A DNA stretch of 64,000 nt, taken from contig BSQZ01000021.1 in assembly GCA_033239005.1 (NCBI GenBank), positions 6,855,501-6,919,500 of the forward strand, read 5' to 3'. The notes under the pieces were generated by a model. The model did no database searches. It was not told the DNA's origin and saw only the letters and a list, made by a program, of their open reading frames with translations. Made by a program: the position numbers and the translations under genes. This document shows positions 11,212-24,423 of the stretch, piece by piece (the stretch's first letter is position 1; each line of letters begins with the position of its first letter). Source of the DNA: Lamellibrachia satsuma. Lineage: Eukaryota; Annelida; Polychaeta; Sabellida; Siboglinidae.

Positions 11212-11465
11212 TTGTTGGTTGCTTCCTTTAACTCTAGTCATATGGAAAAGTGTTTTCATCCTTATGCCGGGCTTTGCTTTTTATGGAGGTGTTCACTTGA
11301 TCCCTTGCTTGAACCGTTGATCTATGATAATGAGCAGAGATTCCTGGGTCTAAAAATTACCAGCTCTTCTGCAACTATTCTTCTTCTTAATGTCTATATA
11401 CCATTTCAGAGTGATGAGAATGCTGATGAATATTAAAGATAGTTCAGGCAAAATACAGGCTACAG
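11212..11465 (+). mobile_element. LINE endonuclease-domain fragment
   Basis: The open stretch reads G-L-C-F-L-W-R-C-S-L-D-P-L, then F-L-G-L-K-I-T-S-S-S-A-T-I-L-L-L-N-V-Y-I-P-F, a pattern typical of the central APE-type endonuclease domain of LINE ORF2. It stops after D-E-N-A-D-E-Y. No catalytic His/Asp pair is included. AT dinucleotide runs follow at 11,582-11,608. Confidence 0.65.
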
Positions 11466-11729
11466 TATATAAGGTTTAATACAAGCTTGATCCTGAAAAA
11501 GACTGATAGAGCTTTTTATTATTTGTTTTATGTTTTATATTTATTTTTAACTTATTTTTTACACATTTTTATTGCATGACATGTATATATATATATATAT
11601 ATATATATTATTTTTTTCTTCTTCTTTCTACATGTACTTTTAATGCACAATAAGTGTATATATATATATTTATATATATTTTTACTTGCACACCAAGATT
11701 GCAAACTTTTCGTGCCCCACTACACCCTT

Positions 11730-12687
11730 ACATCATTTCAATGTAAAACTCCCTCTGTTGAGCAGACACTTTACGGCACCATACTTTTGATGCAGAGGTG
11801 ACCATTGAAGACATATAGAACATTCTAGCAAATTATGTAAACAACATTTTGTCTTCACAGTTGCGTTTATACATATAAAATGCAGCTATAACAAACTTCT
11901 TTCTCATTGTCTGTAATTGATTGCATACAATACAATAATGGAATAATTTGTGTTATGTGAATTTTCATGAAAAAAAAAACATTTACATATTATTCCAAGT
12001 TATAGTTAAAACTCCTGAATTAATTTAGCCCCTTGCAAATCAGGCTCATTTATATTCAAATCTGCACTGTGTGAACTGTCTAAGTAATATGCACAGTTGG
12101 TTTAATAAGAGTGCATACTTTTGTTAAATCATCGAAACAATTGACTTTAATTGTTAGATCAGGTAACTTGTAAAGTGTGAATTGTTATAGTATATATAGC
12201 CATACCACTTCTGTCCTAGAAAAATTTAGACCAGATCTGGTTATAAATAATTTAATAGGTTATCCGGTGATTTATAAATAACATTGCAATTTATCCGCAA
12301 AGATAATTTATTATAACACTTACCAGTACAAACATTTATACAAATGCTCATGCACCCACACGTTTACATGTCATAAGTTAACTAGTTGTATATAAACCTA
12401 AAAACACTTACTGGTGCGAAAGCTTCTAGTCAGACTGTCACTGATTTGGTCTCCGCTCTTGGTAGCCACGACAATAGTGTACTGTTGGCCAGCTGTCAGT
12501 CCAGTGAACTGCTTTGTTCCTTTGGTACCCGTAGCTACTGTCTGCTCTGTCCCACTGTCTAGTTTGACTGTGAACCCTGTGTTGTCCCCATCACCAGCAT
12601 TCCATGTGACTGTCAGTGAATTCACAGTCCTGCCACTCACAACCAGGTTCTTTGGGTCATGCGGTTCTGAAAGTTATAAACACATCA
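11730..12687. repeat. Segmental duplication copy 1 (with FN3 exon)
   Basis: This block is almost identical to 22,941-23,897 in the same orientation, about 958 bp, with a few single-base changes and small indels (for example one extra C at about 11,995 and a 2-bp indel near 12,109). Homology starts abruptly at ACATCATTTCAATG. It contains exon 12,412-12,666 plus about 680 bp of its downstream intron. Confidence 0.9.
12412..12666 (-). CDS. FN3 domain exon, type I (fourth)
   Basis: 255 bp, phase 1-1, donor GTAAGT at 12,406-12,411. It reads P-H-D-P-K-N-L-V-V, S-L-T-V-T-W-N-A (Trp), G-F-T-V-K-L, then L-T-A-G-Q-Q-Y-T-I-V-V-A-T-K. Substitutions such as H for N at residue 2 and Q-Q-Y for Q-E-Y separate it from its siblings. 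The exon and its 3' intron are a duplicate of 23,622-23,876 and flank, but the 5' side (12,688 on) resembles the flank of exon 9,765 instead, so it is a mosaic. Confidence 0.92.
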
Positions 12688-12739
12688 AACACGCATTACA
12701 CTCAATTAACCATTACTATAGATTTGAGTGTTAATTTTT

Positions 12740-12990
12740 GTAAATGCAGATACCTACGAACAAATATTCTTATTCCAGAACTGCGAGACATCACAAAAGC
12801 CACCTAATAGATGGTTTTGCCAACACTAGAGACCAAATAGAATAAAAACTAAAGTAAATGGTTATGAAGATATTGATAAAATATATTCTTCAAAGGCAGC
12901 ATAACTACAGGACACAAAGCAGCATTAGTTATGGAACAGAGTAGGCCTGCCTGCCTGTCTGCATGCCTGCCTGCCTGGCTGTCCACCTGT
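12740..12990 (+). mobile_element. CR1-like LINE C-terminal scrap plus CTGC-rich run
   Basis: Degenerate matches to the CR1-like element's C-terminal region (I-P-E-L-R-D, L-E-T-R-like, G-H-K-A-A-L-V-M-E-Q) end at about 12,945 in a run of CTGC/CTGT tetranucleotides (about 12,945-12,985). Confidence 0.6.
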
Positions 12991-13254
12991 CAATTTGTTT
13001 GATGTGTGGTGTTTGTCTGTCAGTAAAATAGCTAGAGCTCAGGTTGACCGTGGACAGGCTGACCGACACTAGTTTAGGACTAAGAAAGTTCTCATTTGAT
13101 GGGACAGCGTATCTATAGTCAAGATACACTGTACAATAACAATTTATGTAATAAATTGGTATTGTACGTAGAAAGCAAAATATACATATTATATGTTGAC
13201 CAGGAATGCTAACAACTTCTTGTCATGTTATGAAAAATGACAAGGAAAAGAATT

Positions 13255-13790
13255 TTTGTCTCAGTCCTTTCAAATAAATCACCTGGAGTGGATGGAATTC
13301 CACCAAAACTACTAAAGGAATTAGTACAATAAATAAGTATACCATTTGTAAGAGTGTTCAACTATCCATTAAAAGAGGGAGTGGTTCCTTTTGAATGGAA
13401 GAAAGCAAACATCATACTATTATTTAAAAAAGGTTCAAGAAATAAATCACAAAAAATATAGACCAGTGAATTTAACATCAGTGATTTGTAAATTATTAGA
13501 AAGGTTAATTAAAGCCCATATGGTGGACTTCATTGTTAGGCATAAATTGTTAAACCTCAACACGGATAGATGGGGAACACCAGTAGGTAGTATATACTTA
13601 GAAACCAATAGTTAGGCCTCATTTTGAATACTGCATACAAGCTCAGTGACCATATCATAAAAAGGATATAGATACGCTTGAACGAATACAGAGGAGAGCA
13701 ACTAAACTGATTCAACAACTGAGAGGCAGTCCTTAGTTATGAAGAGCTTCTAAACCAATCTAGTTTAACAACTATTATAAGTAGCCCAGC
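13255..13790 (+). mobile_element. CR1-like LINE RT relic with deletion
   Basis: S-P-G-V-D-G-I-P-P-K-L-L-K-E and G-V-V-P-F-E-W-K-K-A-N-I-I precede S-V-I-C-K-L-L-E-R-L-I-K. Shortly after H-K-L-L the sequence jumps to the C-terminal region (R-P-H-F-E-Y-C-I-Q-A-like, I-Q-R-R-A-T-K-like), so the catalytic core is deleted. Confidence 0.75.
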
Positions 13791-15257
13791 CAATATGTGA
13801 ACAATTTGGATGGAATTGTGACTTTATTGATAAAACCATAAAATTTGGCAAGCTTGTAGAGCATGCCAAAGGAAAATTGTTTAGCTATATAACCACCACT
13901 AAATTCGCTATATCGGCAGTAGCAAACATTTTCCAAGATGGCCACTGCAAATTAAATACGTCGCAGAATTCTGCACTACAGTGAACGTAATGTGTGTTGT
14001 GTCTCAACATATCTTTTCTGGAGTTTATTAGTTATGTTCAATGCCCTACACATACCATGGTTGCCATACAGGGTGTGGTAGCATCATCAAAATTGATGAT
14101 TAGCGAATAAAGTCATTGAAAGTCTTAAAAACAAGAACCAAAATTAGCTATAACATATTTACATCAAATAAAAAAATGCATAAGGCATAACCAAACAAAT
14201 AATAGATTAATGTCTCCAAATGAATCACTCCAGCATCAAAAGTTATTCCTAAGAAATAGCCTGTGTGATAGTTATAGTCCAATTCCAATGTTTGGTCGCT
14301 ATGTGTGAAGACAAGGATCGGAATAACACCAGATGTAAACACGGGTTGACACTAAAATCAAAAGAGTTTTCCCATATCATTGTTGAGTTGGAAAGGAATT
14401 CCGTTCAATACATGAAATCAATAATTTATAATTATATTGTTGAAGAATTTGTTAGAATTTGTTATATTTACCAGAGTTGTGTATTTAAGTGAAACAGTTG
14501 AAAGATTATTTTATTTAAATACCAGAATAATGGATAAGATGAAATCTACTTTCATATGGTTTCCTCAGAGGATCTACGATTTTAATTACGGGCCGGGTGC
14601 AAAACATACTAGAGATTCTCACCTCCAATGGCATCCGGGGATTATAATACTGATGCAGTAATCTGAAAACTGTCCTCAAATATGATTTGATTGGTTAAAA
14701 CAGAAACCGTCCAAATACGGTTTTCGTGGCAGTTACAAATTAGAATACCATTTCGTAGTTTTTTGGCTAGGTGTGTAACAACGTTCAGCTGAACTTTTGC
14801 AAATATGTAGAAACCTAGTACATAGAACTAATAAAGCCCACATTGTTGAGTGTATCAGTTTTATAAGTAATTGTTAGTGAAGAAAGGATGAAATAATCCT
14901 CGTAATGTTCTAGTTGTATATTTATGATGTTATACATGATTTGATAAGTTAAATTCACTGCCACCGGAATGATAAGATGACCGATAATTCACATCGAAGA
15001 CCTATGTTAAAGCAATCCTGTCTACAACTGCGTAACTTGCATTGATCATCATCATCGAAGCGTTCATCCTGATACATGCATTACTTGCATCGATAAGCAT
15101 TCTTCTCTACAACTGCATGACCTACATCGATCATCATCACTGAAGCGTTCCAATGTATTCGACTGATTCGCCTTGTCAGCCATCAGAGTGTTCGTCCGTG
15201 AATCTAATACCCGAGGATTGTTAAATGTTGTGTGTGCAAAGTGTTAGTATTATTCTC
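13791..15257. other. Intron, unassigned
   Basis: No gene or known repeat family recognised. The stretch at 15,000-15,150 holds an imperfect direct repeat of about 100 bp built on CTACAACTGC-T-ACTTGCAT and ATCATCATC-GAAGCGTTC. Confidence 0.4.
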
Positions 15258-15523
15258 TGTGATGACCCGAGGGGAGTCATTGATAGGCTTCAGTTTAACC
15301 CACATCCAAGGATAGGATGTGTGAAAAGTAGTGGAACTTTTGTTTGAAATATTTGAATTCTACTTCCGGTAAGACTGGAAAATTTATTATTCTAACTTGT
15401 ATTTTAACTAGTCTCGATTTTAACTGTTGTCACTATGTCATGATGTCACAGATCATTAATATATTAACTTATGTACTTGTCATCTTGTATGCTTGTTGAC
15501 GTTTTGAACACATTAGCTTACCT

Positions 15524-15579
<56 letters not shown>

Positions 15580-15845
15580 GTTCTCATCTCTTGTATCAGT
15601 TACACGTATTTGCTATAGATATTGGTAATTGCACACATAATCGGAACCCAAAAGTAAAGTAAGTCACGTGGGCTCATCCACCATTATTTATAGTTACCCA
15701 TAGACTAACAAACTTTATCATTCATACCAGTAAAATCGTGACAGCTAGCAGCAACAAGCACATGCAGTATTAGACAGTGGCAAGACGCTTACTGTTCTTC
15801 TACCTCCCTCGCCTTTTTTACAGGGTGATGTCAAAACCCCTCACA
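15258..15845. mobile_element. Candidate solo LTR
   Basis: A 588-bp interval starts TGTGATGACCCGAGGGG and ends GTCAAAACCCCTCACA, the TG...CA termini with short inverted ends typical of LTRs. No internal retroelement genes adjoin it. The flanking bases (TTCTC and TCTAG) do not form a convincing target-site duplication, so this is tentative. Confidence 0.3.
15528..15576. repeat. (TA)n microsatellite
   Basis: Uninterrupted TA dinucleotides, about 24 units. Confidence 0.95.
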
Positions 15846-16781
<936 letters not shown>

Positions 16782-16975
16782 TACACAACATGTAAAATTT
16801 TTTCAGTAAAAGTGGTTATACATGTTATCAAAGTTCGAGTTAACAAAGTTGAACTGTATTTATAAACTACTCAAATCATTATTTTAAAAAAAAATAACAA
16901 CAAACACTTCAACTAAAAATAGTATGTAATCATAAAGTGATGGCCAGAAGAAGTTCATAAATATTACACACTTAC

Positions 16976-17230
16976 TAGTGCGAACGTTTCTAGTCAGACT
17001 GCCACTGATTTGGTCTCCACTCTTGGTAACCACGACAATAGTGTACTCGTGGCCAGCTGTCAGTCCAGTGAACTGCTTTGTTCCTTTGGTACCTCCAGCT
17101 ACTGCCTGCTCTGCCCCACTGTCTAACTTGACTGTGAACCCTGTGTTGTCACCATCACCAGCGTCCCATGTGACTGTCAGTGAACTCACAGTCCTGCTAC
17201 TCACAACCAGGTCCTTTGGATCATTTGGTT
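16976..17230 (-). CDS. FN3 domain exon, type I (third)
   Basis: 255 bp, phase 1-1, donor GTAAGT at 16,970-16,975. It encodes P-N-D-P-K-D-L-V-V-S-S-R-T-V, S-L-T-V-T-W-D-A-G-D-G-D-N-T-G-F, then L-T-A-G-H-E-Y-T-I-V-V-V-T-K. Distinguishing changes are G-A-E-Q-A-V (other copies G-T-E-Q-T-V) and a C-terminal R-N-V-R-T instead of R-S-F-R-T, which replaces the usual G-strand aromatic. Its upstream flank (17,231-17,355) is nearly the same as the upstream flank of exon 23,622. Confidence 0.92.
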
Positions 17231-17360
17231 CTGAAAGTTATAAGCATATGAAATATATTAATTACATTAAAACAAATAAAAATGATATTTCACATATAGA
17301 ATGGTGACTATAAGATTGAGTAACATATGTGCTAGGTGGTGAAATGTAAAATGTTTTGAG

Positions 17361-18075
17361 TAGACAATTTTAACAAAACTCTAATATCATGTCAGCTAAT
17401 AATCCAAGAGCAAAACTTTTCCTTAAACTAGTTTTAGCCAGTGTTTGCATGCATAGTTAGAACTATATGGCCAGGAAAGCTACTCCCTGGCCACCATTAT
17501 CAATATGTGTGCATCTCTGTTACAAATCCAAAATACAGTACTCCACTGACAATTATCCTGTGCTTTGCCATCATTTTAGTCTACAGTCCCTTCAACATTT
17601 TAGGCAAGTTGCAGATCTGATTTTTCTACATAAGTGTGTGCACTCTCATTTAGATTCGTCCTCTCTGGTAGGAAATATCCAATATCATTGTCCTTCGAGA
17701 TCTCTGTGAAACTGCACTTTTTTTCAGAATTTCCAATAGCAGAATCAACATTAGGAAATACTCAGTTTTAAATATATGTATGACTACTTTCAAAACATTG
17801 TATTTAACTGAACCTACTTGTGATATATTTATCGGAGACAATACCTTCAGATCTGTAATTCAAAAACATCTATTTATAATGCTAATGTCTTAGCTTTAAC
17901 TTAGCTATGTTAGTAATGTCAGTATTGTGTGGTTTGATACCCTTTTTATAATTATTGTTTTTACTGTTTTTATTAATTATACATAATATTATTGTTCTTA
18001 TTTTTTATCAGCCCTGTTAGTGGGTCTTTGGACCTGTTGGAGTTGAATAGAATACAATAAAAAAAACAATACAAT
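17361..18075 (+). mobile_element. LINE 3' end
   Basis: The first 150 bp recur at 28,926-29,065. Further on, a frame reads Q-H-F-R-Q-V-A-D-L-I-F-L-H-K-C-V-H-S, then P-S-R-S-L, like the C-terminal region after the RT of many LINEs. The 3' end is A-rich (GAATACAATAAAAAAAACAA at about 18,050). It is 5'-truncated. Confidence 0.65.
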
Positions 18076-19785
18076 ATCATCAAAAAATTATTGATTGACC
18101 CCTAATTTAAAAAAAAATTATTATTAATATCAACTAATTGGATTAATGCAGGCACACCTTAAAAAGAAAATAACCACTTTGCAATATGTTAACTTAAAAT
18201 GTAAAATATTTTTTATAATTAATAACTGATTCAGACATTGCAGTTTTCTTTAATGTCAAGTTATTCTAAATGGTTCTACGATGCATTGTTCTAATTAAAT
18301 GTTTATAAAATGACATGATTTTTTGGCATCAGTTTGTGATTTATCATGCCCCACAGTGATTCACCTTACCCTGGGGGTGGGGCACAGTGGATCACTCTGA
18401 CTATTTTTACAAAACATAAAATATATCAGTAATTGCTAGAAACTCATAGAAGTTAAATTGTTTCTTAGTCAAGACATGTGTGTGTCATTTTTAAGTGGAA
18501 CATATCATCTACTATTTACTGGTGACAGTGGGTATTCAAAATTAAAAAAATCCTATCCCTGTGCGTTGGTCTCCCCTACTTAGGCAAAACCTGTCAATAA
18601 TCAGGCCCATCCTCATTGTTTCGAAAAGAGGGTTCGGGTGTACACAATCTGCCTGTGATTTCTGAACAAAATTCACAATTAAACCAATTCTCTTAAGGGG
18701 GGGTTTGTTTGAACTAGGATGTGCATGATAATGTAAATTTTGCATATGTAATTGTCAAATTCAAAAGTTTTGATAACACCCATGTCTTGGAATATGAACA
18801 AATTATTGTGTACGGTGCGAAGGCAAAAGTGATTAATATTTTAAAAGCTTCAACTCTAGGTAGTTCAACAATATCGCATCAGAAAAAGTTTAGGACTGAT
18901 GTGATTGATAATTATTTGAAAATTATGAAAAGGATTAATTAGTCTTCCTGAGGCCTAAAAAGTAACAAATTAATAATAATAACTGTTTTTTTTACATGAA
19001 CATCTCTTTTAATTAACTGTTGGAGTCAATGGATTATAAATCGTCTTCCCATGCTAACTGGTAGTCTTGCGACTGCCCATTATTTGTAACAGTGTGTGCA
19101 CGTGCATACATCCGTGCATGCGTGCGTGCATGTTAACTGTGTTCCTGGGCAGTGTGTATGCATGGCATTACACATGTATGTTTGTGTGTGTTTTCATGGA
19201 CAACTTAATAATGTTTAATACTCATTAACTTTTGATCAAGCTGCATGTTGAACATGGTTGAATTTATGAATATACTGCCATTATAAGTTCTTGAAATTAA
19301 TCTTATTATGTTTGTATTAATAAAGCAATAATATTGCAAGGAAGAATGTATACCTTTGTAAGGTTGATTGTCTTAGTAACTTCCACTGTCTACCCTATGA
19401 CTGTTTAAATTTGTAATGTAAGTAATTTTTTTACCAATGTTTGAACTTGGGCCCACCATTCTACCACTTGCTTATACCTTCCTCACTGTTAACTGTGAAC
19501 ACCATTTGTCAGTTACATTTTTAGGGACACTGATTTTCTGTTTAAGAAAGGCAAATTCCATTTCAAAAATGTAAATTCTGTTTGAAATGTGTATAAAACA
19601 GCAGTTTCTTTTCGCATAAGGCATCTTTTGTATCAAAACAATTAATTATTATATTAACAGAAAACTGTGCATGTGGTCTGTCTAGTGAACAATCAGACAT
19701 CGAATTGGAGGCAACTTCTGTAGTGCAAGCATCAATTTACAGCTGTGTTCCGTCGAATGATGTGATACGATTGTACTTTCTGCAT
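18076..19785. other. Intron, unassigned
   Basis: AT-rich, with a GT/GC-rich patch at about 19,090-19,190 of GTGCATGC-type repeats. A small inverted motif around a GCCCCAC...GTGGGGC pair lies at 18,348-18,390. No coding region is supported. Confidence 0.4.
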
Positions 19786-20175
19786 TTCGGTACTATTGTA
19801 GAATCTGGGCCCACCTCAATTTCACCATTATTAACATGCAATCTGTATAGTAACCATGCACAATGCATGCACAGTGCATACTGAACTGTGGAACACATAA
19901 ATTATTAAACATGTGCGTAAAAAACATTTAATCAGCTTTTTTGAAGCTCAAATTTGCATTTTTAACCTGCATTGAGTGCCATCTTGCCCCTTTATTCACA
20001 ATATGGCAACATTCAAAGTTAATTATGTGGATTTGAGTACCGAAAAAGGTGATTAAATGTGTCTTTTATGCACATGTTTAAAAATTTACATTCTGCAGTT
20101 TAGTATGCATTATGCATGGTTACTGCATGTTATAATGACTACATTGAGGTGGGCCCGGATTCTAGAAAAAACATC
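19786..20175. repeat. Large imperfect palindrome
   Basis: The left arm (19,786-about 19,960) pairs with the right arm (about 20,025-20,175): AGAATCTGGGCCCACCTCAA opposes its complement at about 20,145-20,165, the AACCATGCA-AATGCAT region opposes 20,105-20,125, and ACATTTAATCA at 19,922 opposes 20,050. The loop is about 65 bp. An outer pair (GACACTGATTTTCTG at about 19,527 and its complement at about 20,715-20,732) suggests the structure once reached further. No coding capacity. Confidence 0.65.
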
Positions 20176-20926
20176 ACATAGCATAATGAAAACAACAAAT
20201 CTTGACGATCCACTAAAGTTTTTCAGTGCACACTTTGAATTTTCGGCATCACCTTTTCAGCAGCATCAATAACTTATCGAAGCTGAATTGAACAACGGTT
20301 TGAAAGTAAATCATCCGGCAAATAAATGCATAACTTCGGTAAGTTGACCTTCGGTGTATACATAAAGAACATCATATCACCATTACAGTGATGTTAGCCT
20401 TAATTGTACCCAAACAAAATTTACAAATGCCTTAGATGAATGACGTTGTAATTTTGAATGAGCCGAAGCCTGAACCAACTGTTGCTTGCGTGTCATGCTT
20501 AGTTCGGCTTTGATCTGTTTAGACGCTAGAGTTCATCCTTTATTTTTAAAGTTGTTTATACAAATTGGAATTGCCATTAAAAAAGTAAAATTATGTTTCA
20601 AAATATCGAATCAATGGATTCTGCCATTTTCCCGATCATGGAATTTCCATGTGAAAATGGTGAATTCCTTTTCAAACCATCGATTCTGTTAATTCCATCC
20701 ATTTTTTGATGATTGCAGAAAATCAGTGTCAATACATGTTATTTGTCTTGCATTATTTCTCCATGGAAATTCAAAACTGTCCTATACAGACCGTCGTATA
20801 CAGCATACATGTCAATAGAATATGATAATTTGGCACAAAACAATCAATATGCTTATGATTATATATAAACAGGTTAACAATATCAATACATTCGTATTAT
20901 TATAATGAAGTAAGGATTTCTTATAA
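20176..20926. other. Intron, unassigned flank of palindrome
   Basis: No gene recognised. It may be an expanded right arm of the palindrome centred near 19,990. Confidence 0.35.
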
Positions 20927-21148
20927 TCACAACTATTGTGATTTACTTACTCAACATTTAGGCTGCTGTTGGTAGCCTTCATCAGGAACGGAATTCTGGG
21001 GCAACTAGTTTTCTGCCACGTATGGGACGGCCTGCTTGCCATGCCAACTGGTGAGTAGGATAAGAACTAGTCGTCACAGAATTCAGTTCCTGATGAAGGC
21101 TACTAAAGGTAGCTGAATCATTGAGTAACTAAATCACAATAGTTGTGA
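20927..21148. repeat. Foldback/MITE-like element
   Basis: The termini TCACAACTATTGTGATTTA and their complement at 21,130-21,148 begin two arms of about 65 bp that also share TAGCCTTCATCAGGAAC-GAATTCTG. The centre is unique. No coding capacity. The sequence is unrelated to the foldback at 407-618. Confidence 0.8.
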
Positions 21149-21214
21149 ACATTTTCATGGCTATTATTACAAAGAATGATTACCTAAGATTTAGCTATGA
21201 ATTGTGTAAAATGA

Positions 21215-21455
21215 TAATATCAAATCAGAAAGAGGAAGTGGAGCTGGACAGACCACACTCTCAGGAGGCCAAAAAAGGAGAAGGATGAAAAACACATGGT
21301 GCAAAGAAGTGGAAGCTGATATGGCAAAAACAGGATGTAGATGGAAACAACTAGAAACGCAAGCGAATAACCACGGCTGGTGGAAAGGAATCATTAATGA
21401 CCTATGCTCCAGGTACTTGAGAGTACAAAAGCTCAAATCAAAAAAGTGTGTAAAA
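21215..21455 (+). mobile_element. RTE-like LINE C-terminal fragment
   Basis: The frame reads R-S-G-A-G-Q, then W-C-K-E-V-E-A-D-M and W-K-Q-L-E-T-Q-A, ending G-W-W-K-G-I-I-N-D-L-C-S. The pattern 'W...V..D......W..L...A.DR..WR..V..LC' is the usual C-terminus of RTE-type LINE ORFs. Confidence 0.6.
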
Positions 21456-21634
21456 TGATGGTAAGATCAAAAAGAATTTTTCCTTCTTGACTAACTAATT
21501 TAACAATACTTTTTTATACCATTTCACAAATGTCAATAGCAGAATATGATATAAGTAACATATAATAACATTAATAAAATCAATCTGTGTACACAATAAA
21601 TTTTTCTGCAAAGTTATTTTACTAAAACACTTAC

Positions 21635-21889
21635 TAGTGCGAAAACTTCTAGTCAGACTGCCACTGATTTGGTCTCCGCTCTTGGCAACCACGACAATAG
21701 TGTACTCGTGGCCAGCTGTCAGTCCAGTGAACAGCTTTGTTCCTTTGGTACCTCCAGTTACTGTCTGCTCTGTCCCACTGTCTAACTTGACTGTGAAACC
21801 TGTGTTGTCACCATCACCAGCGTCCCATGTGACTGTCAGTGAACTCACAGTCCTGCCACTCACACCCAGGTTCTTTGGGTCATTCGGTT
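21635..21889 (-). CDS. FN3 domain exon, type I (second)
   Basis: 255 bp, phase 1-1, donor GTAAGT at 21,629-21,634. It encodes P-N-D-P-K-N-L-G-V, S-L-T-V-T-W-D-A-G-D-G-D-N-T-G-F, then K-L-F-T-G-L-T-A-G-H-E-Y-T-I-V-V-V-A-K. Compared with its siblings it carries L-G-V for L-V-V, V-T-G-G-T-K for V-A-G-G-T-K and K-L-F for K-Q-F. G-H-E-Y groups it with the 16,976 exon. All FN3 core residues remain, so it looks functional. Confidence 0.92.
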
Positions 21890-22940
21890 CTGAAAATCGA
21901 AAACATGAAAACTCACGTATAATGCCTGCATTTCACACTGTATATGCAGTGGTACTTCTCAATGGACTTTCATTATCATAGGCATTGCATCTACCTGGAT
22001 TTGACATTTATGCCGGGCTGCCCACAAGGCCTACCCGGAATCTGACCCAGAAGGTAGAGGCCCATGATCGAGACTGGACGCCGTGTAATAAATAAATACA
22101 ATGACAGTTATCCTTACATTTGTCTAGTGTTCGCAATACCTACAACATGTTTTAGTGGCACCTTCCATTATTCATTTATAGACAAACACATGCACACACC
22201 ACAACAGCAACCTGCCCTAAATGACAGGAGTCGAAAAGTGCGATGCAATCAATGCCATACACACCATAGAGAAATGTGATGATGGCATTTCTTGGCAAGA
22301 AGCCGAGGTCGAAAACTGCCGACCAAACCAAGACTGGTTGAAAGACGAAGTGAAGCAATTATTAATTATACATAGGGTCGTTTTCTATGTTTAATCAGCT
22401 TACATACTACGTGTGTCAAATCATATATGTTTTAGACTGCTCAGATCCGGGTTATTATTTTCGATTTGTAGGCCTGTTGGTCCAGTCCAGTACATCATCA
22501 AGGTTCCATAATGGTGTACATACATGCATTCCATTCAGTTCAAGATTCAACAGGGTGTGACATTGTCACCATAACAAGCAAGTTACCGACATTAGACAGA
22601 GTCTGACCTCAAAGTGATGGTGGACGAGTTCAAAAAGCTATGACCTATGTGAAGCCAGAAATCAAATTTGTGTGTATAACAAAACTTGCATGATATATTC
22701 ACCTTATGGCAAATGTTCTCCATATGCAAAGGTTTCCATTTGGAAACAGTACACTACCTATTTTAGTTCAATGTTTAAATCTGCATCGGGAAGTCATATC
22801 TGCACACATTTGTCGAATGCTACAGGTCTATAGCCACTGAACATTTAATGGCGTTCTGACAGCACTAGCATCCCCTGAACAGTCCCTCCATCAAAGAAGA
22901 CCCCCCTAAAAAGTTATGCATAGATCCCTGTGTATGAACT
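21890..22940. other. Intron, unassigned
   Basis: No supportable gene. A short stretch at about 22,000-22,080 (GGCTGCCCACAAGGCCTACC region) is GC-richer than its surroundings and may be repeat debris. Confidence 0.4.
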
Positions 22941-23897
22941 ACATCATTTCAATGTAAAACTCCCTCTGTTGAGCAGACACTTTACGGCACCATACTTTTG
23001 ATACAGAGGTGACCATTGAAGACATATAGAACACTCTAGCAAATTATGTAAACAACATTTTGTCTTCACAGTTGTGTTTATACATATAAAATGCAGCTAT
23101 AACAAACTTCTTTCTCATTGTCTGTAATTGATTGCATACAATACAATAATGGAATAATTTGTGTTATGTGAATTTTCATGAAAAAAAAAACATTTACATA
23201 TTATTCAAGTTATAGTTAAAACTCCTGAATTAATTTAGCCCCTTGCAAATCAGGCTCATTTATATTCAAATCTGCACTGTGTGAACTGTCTAAGTAATAT
23301 GCACAGTTGGTTTAATAAAAGAGTGCATACTTTTGTTAAATCATCGAAACAATTGACTTTAATTGTTAGATCAGGTAACTTGTAAAGTGAATTGTTATAG
23401 TATATATAGCCATACCACTTCTGTCCTAGAAAAATTTAGACCAGATCTGGTCATAAATAATTTAATAGGTTATCCAGTGATTTATAAATAACATTGCAAT
23501 TTATCTGCAAAGATAATATATTATAACACTTACCAGTACAAACGTTTATACAAATGCTCATGCACTCACACGTTCACATGTCATAAGTTAACTAATTGTA
23601 TATAAACCTAAAAACACTTACTGGTGCGAAAGCTTCTAGTCAGACTGCCACTGGTTTGGTCTCCGCTCTTGGTAACCACGACAATAGTGTACTCTTGGCC
23701 AGCGGTCAGTCCAGTGAACTGCTTTGTTCCTTTGGTACCCGTAGCTACTGTCTGCTCTGCTTCACTGTCTAATTTTACTGTGAACCCTGTGTTGTCCCCA
23801 TCACCAGCATCCCATGTGACTGTCAGTGAACTCACAGTCCTGCCACTCACAACCAGGTTCTTTGGGTCATTCGGTTCTGAAAGTTATAAGCACGTGA
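22941..23897. repeat. Segmental duplication copy 2 (with FN3 exon)
   Basis: Same-orientation duplicate of 11,730-12,687, offset about 11.2 kb. Beyond its high-coordinate end the flank instead matches that of exon 16,976 (about 23,880-24,005 versus 17,231-17,355), so different parts of this locus have different nearest relatives. Confidence 0.9.
23622..23876 (-). CDS. FN3 domain exon, type I (first)
   Basis: 255 bp, phase 1-1, donor GTAAGT at 23,616-23,621. It encodes P-N-D-P-K-N-L-V-V, S-L-T-V-T-W-D-A-G-D-G-D-N-T-G-F, K-L-D-S-E-A-E-Q-T-V-A-T-G, then L-T-A-G-Q-E-Y-T-I-V-V-V-T-K-S-G-D-Q. It is the 5'-most of six type I domains in transcript order and the direct relative of exon 12,412. S-E-A-E-Q in place of S-G-T-E-Q is its private change. 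Confidence 0.92.
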
Positions 23898-24423
23898 AAT
23901 ATATAAATTACGTTCAAACAAATAAAAATCATATTTCACATATAGAATAGTGACTGTAAGATTGAATAGACATGTGCCAGGTGGTGAAATGTAAAATATT
24001 TTGAGTAGACATGCTTGATTTAGTTCACTCAAGCGGTAGGATGTTTGCAAAGTATGTCACTGATTCAGATATATCAAGTCTTTATTACATTTTAGATATA
24101 CATTTTCATTGACTTGAGCTATTGCCTCAGTTTAACGTAGTACATTGTACTGGGTGACAATGCACCATTGCAAGCAACATATGTAGAATAGTGAAGTAGT
24201 CTCGATTTTTTAAATATAGCATACCTCAGCTGATCTTCCAGAAAATGCATTTGGAGACAGGGTGTATCACAATTTTGTTAGAGTTATACAGGCTTGAAAC
24301 TCAGAAATGAAATACATTATGATTTTCATCCATCTCTGGTGTATACATACAGATGTATAAGTCTGTGCACTTTATACAGCTCTGTGTAGCCCTTGAATAT
24401 CACAACCATTCATTGATTACCCA
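23898..24423. other. Intron, unassigned beyond shared exon flank
   Basis: The first 110 bp are shared with the flank of exon 16,976-17,230. The remainder holds nothing recognisable. Confidence 0.45.
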
